64,000 nt of DNA, taken from Proteocatella sphenisci DSM 23131 (lineage in GTDB: Bacteria; Bacillota; Clostridia; Peptostreptococcales; Filifactoraceae). Position 1 is the stretch's first letter, and every line of letters begins with the position of its first letter. Below, piece by piece: positions 33,653 through 43,306 of this stretch. The position numbers were made by a program, and so were the translations under genes. Below the pieces are notes generated by a model. That model worked only from the letters and a program-made list of their open reading frames with translations. It was not told where the DNA came from and did no database searches. The stretch covers positions 104,675-168,674 of the forward strand of contig NZ_AUID01000003.1 of the NCBI RefSeq assembly GCF_000423525.1, read 5' to 3'.

Positions 33653-35782
33653 CTATTTCTTTCCAGAAATTCTTATATCAATAGTTGCTGCATCCTTGCC
33701 TTCATCTTTGAAGGTTATTGTTCCACTGCCCTCAGATGTAATCTCTCCTTCAGGTGTTTTTTTCATGTTAAGGCTCATTGAAATATCACCGTCTTCTATG
33801 TTAATATCTGCTTTAAATATTCCGTCTTTGTATGTCGCAGGCCCACTTACTGGGTCTTGAGGTTCCATTTCAAGGCTTTCCCCAGTTTCCTTGTTTGTTC
33901 CACTGATAAAACCAAACACAAGAGTCGCATTTTGCTCATCTATTTTTCTAATATCAAAGCTGGATCTTAATTTGGCAACTCTTATCATCTCTGCAATCAT
34001 TTCGTTCATGTCGCAATCGCCTTCTTCTGCTGCTGATTCTTCAATTACCGGTGGATTCGGGAAATCCAGGTATACCTCTGACCACGGCCCTGAGATTTCA
34101 TCCATAGTCGGTTTTGACTCTTTTAGATTTATTCGAGTCTCGGGGAAAGAAATTTTAAACGGTATGCTTTTTATTGGCTCATCTGTGTCTGGGTCTGATG
34201 AAGGCTCAAATAAAAGCAGGGTATCTGGTGCTCCTGACTGTATATGCCCAAGAGGAGTCATTACAGTTTTTAGCGTTCCGTCTTCTTTTATTTTTCCAGT
34301 CCAGTTTGCCTTGTTGGCATTTTCTCCAAGCGGAGCAAATCTAACTGTATATCCCGCGTACTCAGCTTTCTCGTTTTCTTTTACATTTTCTGTAATAAGA
34401 ATATCAATTCGCTTGTTCAGATAATTTTTCAGGCTGATAAGCTCTTTTCTGTAGTCTTCCATCATACCGGCTGTTACTTTTTGCTCAAGCTTGTAGAAGA
34501 CGCTCTCCTGCATTGCAGCTACAAGTTCTGCCTTTGCTGCATCTGAAATTTCTTTTTTCAGCTTTTCGTTCAAGCCGCCGCCACCAGAAAAACCGGTCTT
34601 TTGAACTTCTGACTGCCAAAATGCCTGATCTTCTTCTGGAAGATTCCAAAATGCCTTTGTATATTCATCTATCGACGCATTTATCTTTGTCTTCACAATA
34701 CCAGGGTCTTTACTTTCCTTATTGTCCTGCCATATCCAGTAGAATTTGCTGTACCATTCTTTATAGCTTCTTTTATTTTCTTTTTCATAGTAAAGTTTGT
34801 ACGCCTCGTACCAGATATCCTTTCTTCCATCCCACGCCGTAGTTGCAAATTTGGTAAGTGAATAGTCAATTGCGTAAACTCCTACAAATCCGAGCTGAAG
34901 GGCATTAGTTCCCCATCTGCTTACGCTGAAATATGAAAGATTTTTTGTAAGATTGGTAAATAGCGCCGTATCATCACCCTTGCTAAAGTCATATGCTGCT
35001 TGTACAAATGCTCCTGCAAGGCCTACATTTGTGAATGCGTTTCCAAGTCCTTGTGCAAATTCAGAAGCATACATTGTCTGAGTTATGGTCGTAAGGGCAG
35101 AGCCGCTTATCCCCATCCAGTCTCCGCTTATTCCAAGTCCCAGCTCCATTGCTTTTTTCCCTGGAGTCATCTGGCCTTCCATTGCTTCTTCTATTACTTC
35201 TCCAAAAACGTCTGATGTTCCTGGAGGAAGCACAGGAAATGAATTTACGCTTATTATCTGCGCTGTCCTGCTGTTTTCATTTTTAATAGTATATGCAGAA
35301 TAAATAGACAGATGGTTCGCCGTTATTACGACTTCTCCGCTCTCTTTATCTATTTTATAAGGCACCGGAGTCCATTCTCCAAGTTCCTCATCATAATACA
35401 TTGCTCCCACATTTTTTTCTTCACTTCCCGCTTCAATAAAACTCTTGTCATATGGAATCCTTATTTCTATAAGGTCCGTAAAACCCTCGATTTCAGGCGC
35501 CTTGATATCATAAGCCGTCACCTGAACTTCTTCTGCCATAACTTCTTCATTGAAAAGATTAGGAGGTTCAATTTTTTGAACACTCACCTTTGTCTCGCTG
35601 TTAATATCGTATGGCGAAAATGCTATCTTTATTCCGTCCCCTTGGATCAAAGTCTCCTCTTCTGAAATCGTGTACTCTTTTGCCTTTCCACTTCCAGATC
35701 CGCCTCCCGGACTGCAGGCGTATGTAAGGTTTGTAATTAATATAATTATCATAAGCAATGATATTTTTTTTCTGTTTCGCAT
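33653..35782 (-). CDS. Large lipoprotein of unknown function
   Basis: Exported lipoprotein of 709 residues, with the start at ATG 35782 (GGAGG seven bases upstream). The signal peptide ends in a lipobox (TNLTYAC) followed by SPGGGSGSG. An N-terminal beta-rich domain (about 40-175) ends with VITANHLSIYSAYTI, a pattern seen at the end of ZU5-like surface domains. A helical middle region rich in Trp and Tyr (about 200-430) and a beta-rich C-terminus follow. I do not recognise the whole protein. It sits upstream of the Lgt-like gene in one likely operon, which hints at a shared envelope role. Confidence 0.85.
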   Translation of the reverse strand: MRNRKKISLLMIIILITNLTYACSPGGGSGSGKAKEYTISEEETLIQGDGIKIAFSPYDINSETKVSVQKIEPPNLFNEEVMAEEVQVTAYDIKAPEIEGFTDLIEIRIPYDKSFIEAGSEEKNVGAMYYDEELGEWTPVPYKIDKESGEVVITANHLSIYSAYTIKNENSRTAQIISVNSFPVLPPGTSDVFGEVIEEAMEGQMTPGKKAMELGLGISGDWMGISGSALTTITQTMYASEFAQGLGNAFTNVGLAGAFVQAAYDFSKGDDTALFTNLTKNLSYFSVSRWGTNALQLGFVGVYAIDYSLTKFATTAWDGRKDIWYEAYKLYYEKENKRSYKEWYSKFYWIWQDNKESKDPGIVKTKINASIDEYTKAFWNLPEEDQAFWQSEVQKTGFSGGGGLNEKLKKEISDAAKAELVAAMQESVFYKLEQKVTAGMMEDYRKELISLKNYLNKRIDILITENVKENEKAEYAGYTVRFAPLGENANKANWTGKIKEDGTLKTVMTPLGHIQSGAPDTLLLFEPSSDPDTDEPIKSIPFKISFPETRINLKESKPTMDEISGPWSEVYLDFPNPPVIEESAAEEGDCDMNEMIAEMIRVAKLRSSFDIRKIDEQNATLVFGFISGTNKETGESLEMEPQDPVSGPATYKDGIFKADINIEDGDISMSLNMKKTPEGEITSEGSGTITFKDEGKDAATIDIRISGKK

Positions 35783-36143
35783 ATAAAATCCTCCCATTGA
35801 ATTTTGTAGTGTAAAGTTTTACGCCCCCTGTTTTAGTTTATAATTAGCATCTGTATAATAAGGATCCTTTCCTATTACGATTGATTATATTCTACCCCTG
35901 CAGAAGTGTTCTAAACATTCATAAACCATTCATCCCACAGCCTTCACTCTCGTTAAGATGAGCAAGGTAGTTTAGGGACGGGGAAATTCTCGATACATTT
36001 ATTAAAGGTAAATCGAAAAAATTCCAAGCACTCTGAGAAAATTATTTATGCAAAAATAGCAAAGAGTTATTCTCATACTTGAGATCACACTCTTTGCTAT
36101 AAATGATTGAAAGTCCTAAACTCTAATTTCCATTTTATTATAT
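35783..36143. other. Intergenic region with terminator, no gene seen
   Basis: No ORF with a ribosome site is visible. The region should contain the promoter of the lipoprotein gene near 35800-35870 and holds the terminator of the ABC operon. The stretch near 35972-35990 (TAGTTTAGGGACGGGG) is GC-rich compared with its surroundings, but I could not assign it. Confidence 0.6.
36056..36100 (-). terminator. Terminator of ABC transporter operon
   Basis: ATAGCAAAGAGT (36056-36067) and ACTCTTTGCTAT (36089-36100) are perfect 12-bp complements. Read on the minus strand the stem runs into TATTTTTG. Confidence 0.8.
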
Positions 36144-36893
36144 CTAATGTTTTTCAAACAAGGCCAACATTTCTTCTGTCAATTCACCGTATCTGGGATT
36201 GTTTCTCTGACGAATACGCGGCATATCAATTGAGAACTCTTCTTCAATTCTACTTGGCTTTGCACCCATAAAAATAACACGGTCTGACAAATAAATAGCC
36301 TCATCAACGCTATGAGTTACAAAAAGAATAGTTTTTTTATGTTTTTCCCATATACTCAATAATTCTTGTTGTAAAACAATACGGGTATAAGCATCCAAGG
36401 CTCCAAATGGTTCATCCATTAAAAGAACATCAGGGTCATTAGCTAATGCACGGGCAATGGCAACACGTTGCTGCATACCTCCAGAAAGCTCATAAGGAAA
36501 CGCCTTTGCAAATTCCTGCATATGAATCATTTCCATATAATATTCAGCTTGCTCCAGTCTTTCTTTTTTACCTGTCCCAGCAAAATTCAATCCCAGTGCA
36601 ATGTTATCACGCACATTGAGCCACGGCATCAGAGAATAATTTTGAAATACCATTCCGATTTCCTTGTGTGCACCTGTAATTGGTTTTCCACGATAGATAA
36701 CTTCGCCCTCTGTTGCACTTTCTAAACCTGCAATGATACGGAGTAGAGTGGATTTACCGCAGCCGGATGGCCCCAGAATGCACACAAATTCAGATTCAGG
36801 TACACAAAGATTCACACTCCCCAGTGCTTTAACTGTATCTCCTTTCCCAGTAATAAAATTCTTCTTTACATTTTTTAATGTAATACAGTCCAT
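36144..36893 (-). CDS. ABC transporter ATPase, nitrate/sulfonate/taurine type
   Basis: Cytoplasmic ATPase of 249 residues, SsuB/TauB/NrtD-like. Walker A is GPSGCGKST, the Q-loop is MVFQNYSLMPWLNVRDNI, the signature is LSGGMQQRVAIARAL, Walker B is VLLMDEPFGALD, and the switch His is in FVTHSVDEA. It is the last gene of a three-gene operon after a permease and a binding protein and is followed by a terminator. The ribosome site is weak (GGAAG). Substrate class is inferred from the family only. Confidence 0.93.
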   Translation of the reverse strand: MDCITLKNVKKNFITGKGDTVKALGSVNLCVPESEFVCILGPSGCGKSTLLRIIAGLESATEGEVIYRGKPITGAHKEIGMVFQNYSLMPWLNVRDNIALGLNFAGTGKKERLEQAEYYMEMIHMQEFAKAFPYELSGGMQQRVAIARALANDPDVLLMDEPFGALDAYTRIVLQQELLSIWEKHKKTILFVTHSVDEAIYLSDRVIFMGAKPSRIEEEFSIDMPRIRQRNNPRYGELTEEMLALFEKH

Positions 36894-36917
36894 AAGTCTT
36901 CCATCTTTCTTTCTAAA

Positions 36918-37802
36918 TTATTTAACTTTACTCTCCCATGAAAAGTATTTTCTAGAAATAATTTTGAAAATACCATCCAGAAGTGCCCCTACAACACCTA
37001 TACAGATCATTCCTGTAATAACAAGATCAATCCGTGCCAATTCATAAGCATGAGTGATAAGATAACCTACCCCACTTACAGAACCTGGTAGCATCTCAGC
37101 ACCAACCAGGCATCCCCATGCGGTGGCAAGACCGAGCCTCATACCGTTTAGAATTGTAGGTGCAGCACCTGGCAGCAAGATTTTAAAGAATATATCTTTC
37201 TTGCCTGCCCCCAATACCATTGCAGATTCAATCAGGGTGGAGCGAACATTGTTTACTCCAAAAATAACATTATTGACTATAGGAAAAAAGCTTCCAAGCG
37301 CAATCAGAAATATCATAGACATTTTAAAATTATCCCAAAAAACATAAGATTCACCATAGCCTAATTGAGCTACAGTAGCAAGGCTTGTAACTCCAAACCA
37401 GCCTAAAACCAAAGGTTGCCATGCCAACGGTGGAACCGGCTTAAACAAATTGATGAAGTTTTCAAATAGCTTGTTTATTACTTTAAAGTATCCCATGAAC
37501 AATCCTAAAGGAACTGCCACCAGCAATCCAAGTCCGTATCCAAGAATAACTCGAAACAGGCTGTGCAAGATATTTTTTGGCAGAGATCCCAAACCAATAA
37601 AGTTATCCATGGAATGTAAGAAGTTGTTAATTACCTTGTAAGGAGACGGCAGGATTGATTTATTGTCGATTATTTTAGACAATAGAGTCCATACTATAAT
37701 CAGCAGTACCGGAAGTATAAACGGCATCATCCATTCCAATTTTTCTATTGAACTTTTGCTCTCTCTTAAACTTGTTTTTACTTCACTTAAATTGAATTTC
37801 AT
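36918..37802 (-). CDS. ABC transporter permease, nitrate/sulfonate/taurine type
   Basis: Inner-membrane permease of 294 residues with about six helices, SsuC/TauC family. The EAA-type loop is seen as ESAMVLGAGKKDIFFKILLP near residue 195, and PVPPLAWQPLVLGWFG is a typical family stretch. AGGGTG precedes the ATG. It lies between the binding protein and the ATPase on the same strand. Compared with the other taurine-type permease in this window it is about 35 residues longer at the N-terminus. Confidence 0.92.
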   Translation of the reverse strand: MKFNLSEVKTSLRESKSSIEKLEWMMPFILPVLLIIVWTLLSKIIDNKSILPSPYKVINNFLHSMDNFIGLGSLPKNILHSLFRVILGYGLGLLVAVPLGLFMGYFKVINKLFENFINLFKPVPPLAWQPLVLGWFGVTSLATVAQLGYGESYVFWDNFKMSMIFLIALGSFFPIVNNVIFGVNNVRSTLIESAMVLGAGKKDIFFKILLPGAAPTILNGMRLGLATAWGCLVGAEMLPGSVSGVGYLITHAYELARIDLVITGMICIGVVGALLDGIFKIISRKYFSWESKVK

Positions 37803-37868
37803 TACTATACACCCTACCTATTGCCATACTTTAAAAGATGAGATTAGTATTTTCTATGCTTATTTACA

Positions 37869-38999
37869 CTACTGCTTATTTACTTTTTCCATAATATCGA
37901 AGTTGAAAAAAGTTTCCTTTGCAGTTTCAAAGTCATTTTCTATTAATTTACCACTGAATTTACCCATTTCCTTCATTGCATCATAGTATATGTTAATACC
38001 GTTTATAAAGGTTTCATTTGGGTCAGTGCCATAAACTATCATAGATTTTGGTAATATGTCTTTTTCCACACCAACTATCTCGGCCAGCATCTCTCCGGTT
38101 GCTTCCTGATTATTATTTGCATAATCAGCTGTATAAGTAATAACTTGACCAAGAGCTTCGATTACTTCTGGATGTTCTTCTATGATTATATTTCTTGCTG
38201 CATAACAACAGCATGGGAAATCTGCCCACTTTCCTTCTGGCAATTCGTTAAGAGTGGATATGATTTTTCCAACACCGTTTTCTTCTGCATTTTGCGGATG
38301 AGGAGCCGGTCCAGCCCACATCTCCACCTGGCCGCTGGACAGTGAAGGAACTAGATTCTGTACCCCTTTTAAGTCAACCATAAGTACATCAGCCTTAAAG
38401 TCAGACGGATCTTCTGTTACATTAAGACCTGCATCTTTCATAGCCGATTCAAGAACAACACGAGGGCTGCTGATTGCAGAATGGTATCCAGCTTTTACAG
38501 GCTGCTCTGCGTTTTTAGCATATTCAACAAATTCAAGGAAAGTGTTGTAAGGAGCATCTACCTTTGCCGTAATGGCAACCCCGTCACATTGAATCGGAGA
38601 TAATATACTCACGCCAGCATCAACATCATATGCGGTCATCATTGCAGTAGAAGATGTAAGTGCAATATCCAGACTTTCCTGACCCATCATTGTTGCACAT
38701 TCGCTTCCGCCTTTTGTAACGATACGTTTAATATTTGCAATTGTTTGTCCATCTACCTGCAATTCCCCCATATCCTCAGACAATGGATTAATACGAACAG
38801 ATTCATTTTCAAATAGTTCTGGGGCTATAAAAGGAAGGTACATTATACCTGTGTGCATTTCATTCCCCCATGATAAGTTAATAGTTGGAACCTCTTTAGC
38901 TAACTGTTCTCCTTCAGTATTTCCAGATTCACTGGCACCGCAAGCAGCTGTGGAAAAGACCATTACAGCTGCCAAAATAATAGACAATGTTTTTTTCAT
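37869..38999 (-). CDS. ABC transporter substrate-binding lipoprotein, NrtA/SsuA/ThiY-like
   Basis: Extracytoplasmic binding lipoprotein of 376 residues, first gene of the operon. The signal peptide MKKTLSIILAAVMVFSTAAC ends in a lipobox. The mature protein has the two-lobe fold of nitrate/sulfonate/taurine binding proteins; the stretch WADFPCCCYAARNIIIEEHP near residue 265 resembles the NrtA-like WxxxPCC motif. Three adjacent Cys in an extracellular protein are unusual and could bind a metal or thiol. GGGAGG precedes the ATG. The substrate is not determined; organosulfur, nitrate or a similar anion are candidates. Confidence 0.88.
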   Translation of the reverse strand: MKKTLSIILAAVMVFSTAACGASESGNTEGEQLAKEVPTINLSWGNEMHTGIMYLPFIAPELFENESVRINPLSEDMGELQVDGQTIANIKRIVTKGGSECATMMGQESLDIALTSSTAMMTAYDVDAGVSILSPIQCDGVAITAKVDAPYNTFLEFVEYAKNAEQPVKAGYHSAISSPRVVLESAMKDAGLNVTEDPSDFKADVLMVDLKGVQNLVPSLSSGQVEMWAGPAPHPQNAEENGVGKIISTLNELPEGKWADFPCCCYAARNIIIEEHPEVIEALGQVITYTADYANNNQEATGEMLAEIVGVEKDILPKSMIVYGTDPNETFINGINIYYDAMKEMGKFSGKLIENDFETAKETFFNFDIMEKVNKQ

Positions 39000-39188
39000 T
39001 ACTTCCTCCCAAAATTTTCGAATTATTTACTATAATACTATTTGCCGTAGCCATTGTACCTTCTTTATTGCTGAAATTGCAATATGATTCATTAAATAGC
39101 TTATTGATTTTTATTATATATTAGCAAAATTTTATGCATAACATTATATTTAATCAAAAAATAGCTTTCATAATTCATAGCAACAATA

Positions 39189-39243
39189 CAAATAAAAGCC
39201 GCTGAATTTCCAATGACTGAAAATCCAACGGCTTGCTTTTATT
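39189..39243 (-). terminator. Imperfect terminator after YeeE/YedE gene
   Basis: AATAAAAGCCG near 39189 pairs imperfectly with CGGCTTGCTTTTATT near 39229-39243, with an inner GAATTTCC/GGAAATTC-like stem. It follows the stop at 39257 on the minus strand. Confidence 0.5.
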
Positions 39244-39256
39244 CCTGCAAATTTTG

Positions 39257-40519
39257 TTAGTTCTTAAATAATTTCCTTGCAAACTTGTTTCCTATTATAC
39301 CGCCAATAACCATTACCGCCAGGAATATCCATCCTGATAAAGAAAAGTTTGCTATCGGCGTATATAAAGCACCTACGTTGCATCCGTTTGAAAGTCTTGT
39401 TCCAAATCCCATGCTTAGGCCACCAAGAGCGTAAAGCATAAGTTCTCTTAGGGATATGTTCATTTCTTCGAAGAATGTCTTCTTGAAAATACCCGCAGTC
39501 AGCAAGTAGATGCTTGTTCCAACAAGTATTCCAAAGTTTTGTACTGAAACTGCATTTTCGAAAAACGGCATAATAAATCCATCTGGTTTCATTTTAGCAA
39601 ATGCTGCCAAAGAATCAGGAGAAACGCCAAACATCATCAATGCTTTTCCAAACCATATACCGTATGGAGTCGATGCTCCCCAGCCTGCTTTTGTAACTCC
39701 CATCAATATGGCAAATAAAATTGTTATTACAACAACCCCTTGCTTCATTGACCATGGTTTTACAAACATTGTGTCGTATGACTGGTCGCTTGACACAGCA
39801 TAATCGTTTGTGGTCACATCCAGTTGTTCCTGTATCTTTTCCATAGGAGTTCCTATGAATGTTTTGTCTTTTTTACGCATGTTTTCATAAGCATATGAAA
39901 TTCCAACAACAATTCCACAAAGTACTATTGTAAGGATTAAAGCTCCTAAATAACCTTCCAGACCATCCCATTTAAAGAGGTCTGGCAAGAATACCCCGCC
40001 TGACATCTGCTCTCCCACAGGAGAAGTGAACCATGATTTTTTAACCCAGTCTGCAGAATTTTGAACAGGGAATCCTAAAAATACTCCCATACCGAAAAAT
40101 ACCAATGTAGTTAATGCTCTGGGTAATCCTGTTATCAAATCTGTAAGGACCCCCGATGCGCAACATGATGAAAATGCCATACCAAATCCAAACAGTATCC
40201 CACCTGCTATCAAGCCAAGGTTTATAGGGTTTATCCAAAGATTGTAAACACTTACATCCTGCTTAAAGAAGAATGCCACCGATACCAGGCATGATATAAA
40301 GAACATGAACATAAGTGTTCTCATCAGTTTGGTTGAACCTGTCCTGTAAGCCCTGTTTACACTGCCTGCAAATCCCATGTAAGATCTTGTCAGTGTGTAG
40401 CCAAATCCACATCCTATTAATAATCTGAAAAATAACATATCACTTTTTAATAAATTCTTACCTAATATTAAGGCTGCCAAAATTAAGGCAAAGCCTATAA
40501 ATCTTTCAATCTTTTTCAA
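39257..40519 (-). CDS. YeeE/YedE family sulfur (thiosulfate/selenium) transporter
   Basis: Membrane protein of about 420 residues with duplicated YeeE/YedE domains. Relatives include TsuA, a thiosulfate importer, and YedE, linked to selenium use. The Cys-bearing membrane motifs FSSCCASGVLTDL near residue 125 and LSNGCNVGALYTP near 380 match the TsuA pathway cysteines. A TTG at 40519 is preferred as start because GGAGG lies eight bases upstream; an ATG at 40543 has no ribosome site. It is the second gene after a CoA-disulfide-reductase/rhodanese fusion, so imported sulfur may be handed to that enzyme. Confidence 0.88.
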   Translation of the reverse strand: MKKIERFIGFALILAALILGKNLLKSDMLFFRLLIGCGFGYTLTRSYMGFAGSVNRAYRTGSTKLMRTLMFMFFISCLVSVAFFFKQDVSVYNLWINPINLGLIAGGILFGFGMAFSSCCASGVLTDLITGLPRALTTLVFFGMGVFLGFPVQNSADWVKKSWFTSPVGEQMSGGVFLPDLFKWDGLEGYLGALILTIVLCGIVVGISYAYENMRKKDKTFIGTPMEKIQEQLDVTTNDYAVSSDQSYDTMFVKPWSMKQGVVVITILFAILMGVTKAGWGASTPYGIWFGKALMMFGVSPDSLAAFAKMKPDGFIMPFFENAVSVQNFGILVGTSIYLLTAGIFKKTFFEEMNISLRELMLYALGGLSMGFGTRLSNGCNVGALYTPIANFSLSGWIFLAVMVIGGIIGNKFARKLFKN

Positions 40520-40552
40520 TTTCGTATCCTCCAAGTTATGCATAAACTACCA

Positions 40553-42247
40553 TTAATTAAAGTTATATTCTGTAACTATTTTATTTCTTCCTGTAATTTG
40601 ATCGTTAAAGTATTCGTAATTGCTGATTCCCAGATAAGAACCTGAAATGTTTTTAACATTGTCATATCCTGAATTTATAAGTGCCATAAGCGCATTGTAA
40701 CTCCTCTGGCTTGAACGGCAATGCAGGTATACAGGCGTATCTTTTGGAATTTCTGACATTCTTTGTCTCAATTCACTGAGTGGAATATTTACAGAGTTTA
40801 CCAGGTGTCCTTCTTCATATTCGTCTTTTTCTCTCACGTCAACTATAAATGCATTAGCCTCTACTAATTCTCTTACCGCTGTCACAGGAACTTGTTTAAA
40901 TACACCATTTAAAATATTTATACCTACCAGAGCCGCAAAGTTAACTACGTCTTTTGCAGTACCAAATATAGGAGAATAGCATAATTCTAATTCTTTCAAA
41001 TCTTCCAATGTAGCTCCCATAGTAATCATAGCTGCAATAACATCTATTCTTTTGTCAACGTTTCCTTTTCCTATAGCCTGAGCCCCTAATATTGATCCTG
41101 TAGGAACTTCAAATATTAATTTAAAATGCATTGGATTGCTGTTTGGCATCAAACCTACTTTGTCCCCAGGAATTATATAAACAAAATCATAGTTGATTCC
41201 TGCTGCTTTTGCTGATTTTTCATTTAAACCGGTTGAAGCTGCATTCATATCAAAAACCTGAACACATGATGAACCTATTACTCCTGTATTTCTGCTGCCT
41301 CTTCCAAATACATGGTCTGCTGCTGCTCTGGCCTGTCTTTGGGCCGGTCCTGCAAGTGCAAGTCTTGATTGTTTACGGGTTAATTTGTTGTAAACCTCGA
41401 TAGCATCTCCAACTGCATATATATTTTTGTCGCTTGTTCTATAATTGTGATCAACTTTGATTGCGCCTGTTTCTCCAATTTCAAGACCTGATTCTTTTGC
41501 TAATGTTATTTCAGGTCTTACACCTATTGCCATAACCACAACTTCAGCATCTAATTTTTTTCCTGAAGCTAATTCAATAGAACTTTCCTCAATTTTTTGT
41601 ATTCCGTCTCCAAGCACGAGATTGATTCCCTTATCCATCATTTCTTTGTGAAGGATTTGTGCCATGTCATAGTCAAAAGGTGCCATAACCTGGTCTAAGG
41701 CCTCTACTAAAGTTACTTTATATCCGCCAAGTTCTAAATTTTCTGCTACTTCCATTCCAATGAAACCGCCACCTATTACAGCAATTTTATTAGACTTGTT
41801 TTCTTTAATATAGGTATTTAGTTTTTTTATATCAACTACGTTTCTTACCGTGAACACATTTTCATTGTCAATTCCTTCGATTCTTGGAAGGATTGGGTTG
41901 GCTCCTGGAGAAAGGAAGAGTTTGTCATATGACTCTTTATATTCTTTGCCTGTAAGCAGGTCCTTTACTGTAACTGTTTTTTCCTGGCGATTTATTGCAG
42001 TAACTTCGCTGCTTGTTCTTGCAATTATGTTGTACTGGTTTTTAAATACAAGAGGATCCATAAGAACCAGGCTCTCGCTGTCTTCAACTATACCACTTAA
42101 ATGAAATGGCAATGAACAGTTAGAAAAAGATACGTTTGGCCCTTTTTCAAACATTATTATTTCTGCTGATTCATCAAGTCTTCTTACTCTTGCAGCTACA
42201 GAAGCACCACCAGCAACTCCACCAATAATTAAAATTCTTTTATTCAT
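40553..42247 (-). CDS. CoA-disulfide reductase/polysulfide reductase with rhodanese domain (CoADR-RHD)
   Basis: FAD-dependent pyridine nucleotide-disulfide oxidoreductase of 564 residues fused to a C-terminal rhodanese domain. The start at 42247 follows GGAGG. The FAD site is ILIIGGVAGGASVAARVRR, and the single catalytic Cys44 is in FSNCSLPFHLSG. The NADH site is KIAVIGGGFIGMEVAENL and the second FAD motif is IYAVGDAIEV. The rhodanese Cys, about residue 510, is in LHCRSSQRS. Such fusions reduce polysulfide, persulfides or CoA-disulfide with NADH. It is transcribed with the YeeE/YedE transporter and divergently from a LysR regulator. Confidence 0.93.
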   Translation of the reverse strand: MNKRILIIGGVAGGASVAARVRRLDESAEIIMFEKGPNVSFSNCSLPFHLSGIVEDSESLVLMDPLVFKNQYNIIARTSSEVTAINRQEKTVTVKDLLTGKEYKESYDKLFLSPGANPILPRIEGIDNENVFTVRNVVDIKKLNTYIKENKSNKIAVIGGGFIGMEVAENLELGGYKVTLVEALDQVMAPFDYDMAQILHKEMMDKGINLVLGDGIQKIEESSIELASGKKLDAEVVVMAIGVRPEITLAKESGLEIGETGAIKVDHNYRTSDKNIYAVGDAIEVYNKLTRKQSRLALAGPAQRQARAAADHVFGRGSRNTGVIGSSCVQVFDMNAASTGLNEKSAKAAGINYDFVYIIPGDKVGLMPNSNPMHFKLIFEVPTGSILGAQAIGKGNVDKRIDVIAAMITMGATLEDLKELELCYSPIFGTAKDVVNFAALVGINILNGVFKQVPVTAVRELVEANAFIVDVREKDEYEEGHLVNSVNIPLSELRQRMSEIPKDTPVYLHCRSSQRSYNALMALINSGYDNVKNISGSYLGISNYEYFNDQITGRNKIVTEYNFN

Positions 42248-42326
42248 TTTTATTTCCTCCACTTTATATTATTATTATTTCTTTACCCTTTATATTTATT
42301 ATTGTATAATCAAATTAGAGGTTTGT

Positions 42327-42368
42327 ATAATAAATAACTTTTATATACCATAAGGCATTGTTATGGCA
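42327..42368. promoter_or_regulatory. Shared regulatory element, copy A (CoADR/lysR gap)
   Basis: This 42-bp stretch matches copy B (46352-46393) at 31 of 42 positions by eye. TAACTTTTAT is identical in both and is followed at the same distance by CATAAG and TTATG. Here the core is CCATAA-N7-TTATGG, an inverted repeat. It lies upstream of the CoADR-RHD gene on the minus strand. A LysR-type binding site is inferred. Confidence 0.65.
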
Positions 42369-42394
42369 TTAACTTAACAAAGATTGGAGAAAAA

Positions 42395-43306
42395 TTGAAT
42401 TTAGACTACCTAAAATCATTTTATTATATTGCCCAGTGCAATAGCATATCTAAAGCAAGTGAAATACTTCATGTTACTCAACCAGGACTCAGCATGCAGC
42501 TAAAAAACCTGGAATCAGAATTGGGGTTTTCTTTGTTGAGCCGTTCAAACAAGGGTGTATTGCTTACATCAGAAGGTGAAATAGTTTTCGATTATGCCAA
42601 GTCCATATTTACACTGGAAGAAAACATGTATAACAGCATTAATTCATTAGAACAAAAGAAAAACACCTTGTTTATTGCATCATGCAAAACATACGGGTCC
42701 TACCAGCTGGCTTTTAATATATGCGACTTTAAAGATATTCATTCAGGTCTTGATATCTGCATGGATACTTACAACACATCTGAGGTCATCGACAAGATTC
42801 TTAATCACGATTACAACATAGGCATAATTAAGGGGCATTGCAGTCCTGAAGTAATGAATATGATTGAAGAAATCCCATTTTATGATGATGAAATTGTATT
42901 ATGCATAAACCCTTCATATTCTAAAAATGAAATTAAAATTAAAGAAGTAAAAAGAATCCCTCTTATTATGAGAGATTCTGATTCTATAACATATAAGATG
43001 GTAAAAAAGTTTTTAAACAGAAGTGGGATTGATATGGGCGACCTGGATGTATTGATACGCAGCAACTGTACAGAAATCATCAAATCTTCAATACTCAAAA
43101 GCTGCTGTGCAAGCTTCGTTTCCAAGAGCTGCATTCAAAATGAATTAAAGAATGGCACGATGAAAATAATAAAAATTTCCGATTTGGACAATTTTGACGA
43201 TCTTCGTTTCTCCTACCACCTTATCAAAAGGAAACAGTATAAATTAAACACTTATGAACAGAGCTTTTGTGATTTCCTTTTAAAAAACAACACAGCTGAA
43301 TATTAA
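42395..43306 (+). CDS. LysR-family regulator of the sulfur locus
   Basis: LysR-type regulator of 303 residues, starting at TTG with GGAGAAAAA upstream. The helix-turn-helix NLDYLKSFYYIAQCNSISKA, SEILHVTQPGLSMQLKNLE is classical. The co-inducer domain follows, with the IIRDSDSIT-like loop in LIMRDSDSITYKMVKKF. It is divergent from the CoADR-RHD/YeeE operon. Its 3' end overlaps by three bases the end of the HesB-like selenoprotein gene on the other strand. A shared element in front of both the CoADR and ABC-HesB operons makes it a candidate regulator of both. The inducer is unknown. Confidence 0.9.
   Translation: MNLDYLKSFYYIAQCNSISKASEILHVTQPGLSMQLKNLESELGFSLLSRSNKGVLLTSEGEIVFDYAKSIFTLEENMYNSINSLEQKKNTLFIASCKTYGSYQLAFNICDFKDIHSGLDICMDTYNTSEVIDKILNHDYNIGIIKGHCSPEVMNMIEEIPFYDDEIVLCINPSYSKNEIKIKEVKRIPLIMRDSDSITYKMVKKFLNRSGIDMGDLDVLIRSNCTEIIKSSILKSCCASFVSKSCIQNELKNGTMKIIKISDLDNFDDLRFSYHLIKRKQYKLNTYEQSFCDFLLKNNTAEY

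Noticed and set aside
35965..36000. GC-rich stretch with TAGTTTAGGGACGGGG as a mobile element end or REP-like repeat
   Set aside because: No second copy, terminal repeat or transposase was seen nearby, so there is not enough evidence to call it.
39120..39150. TTATGCATAA near 39130 as a third copy of the LysR element
   Set aside because: It shares only the CATAA core; the TAACTTTTAT block and the spacing are absent.
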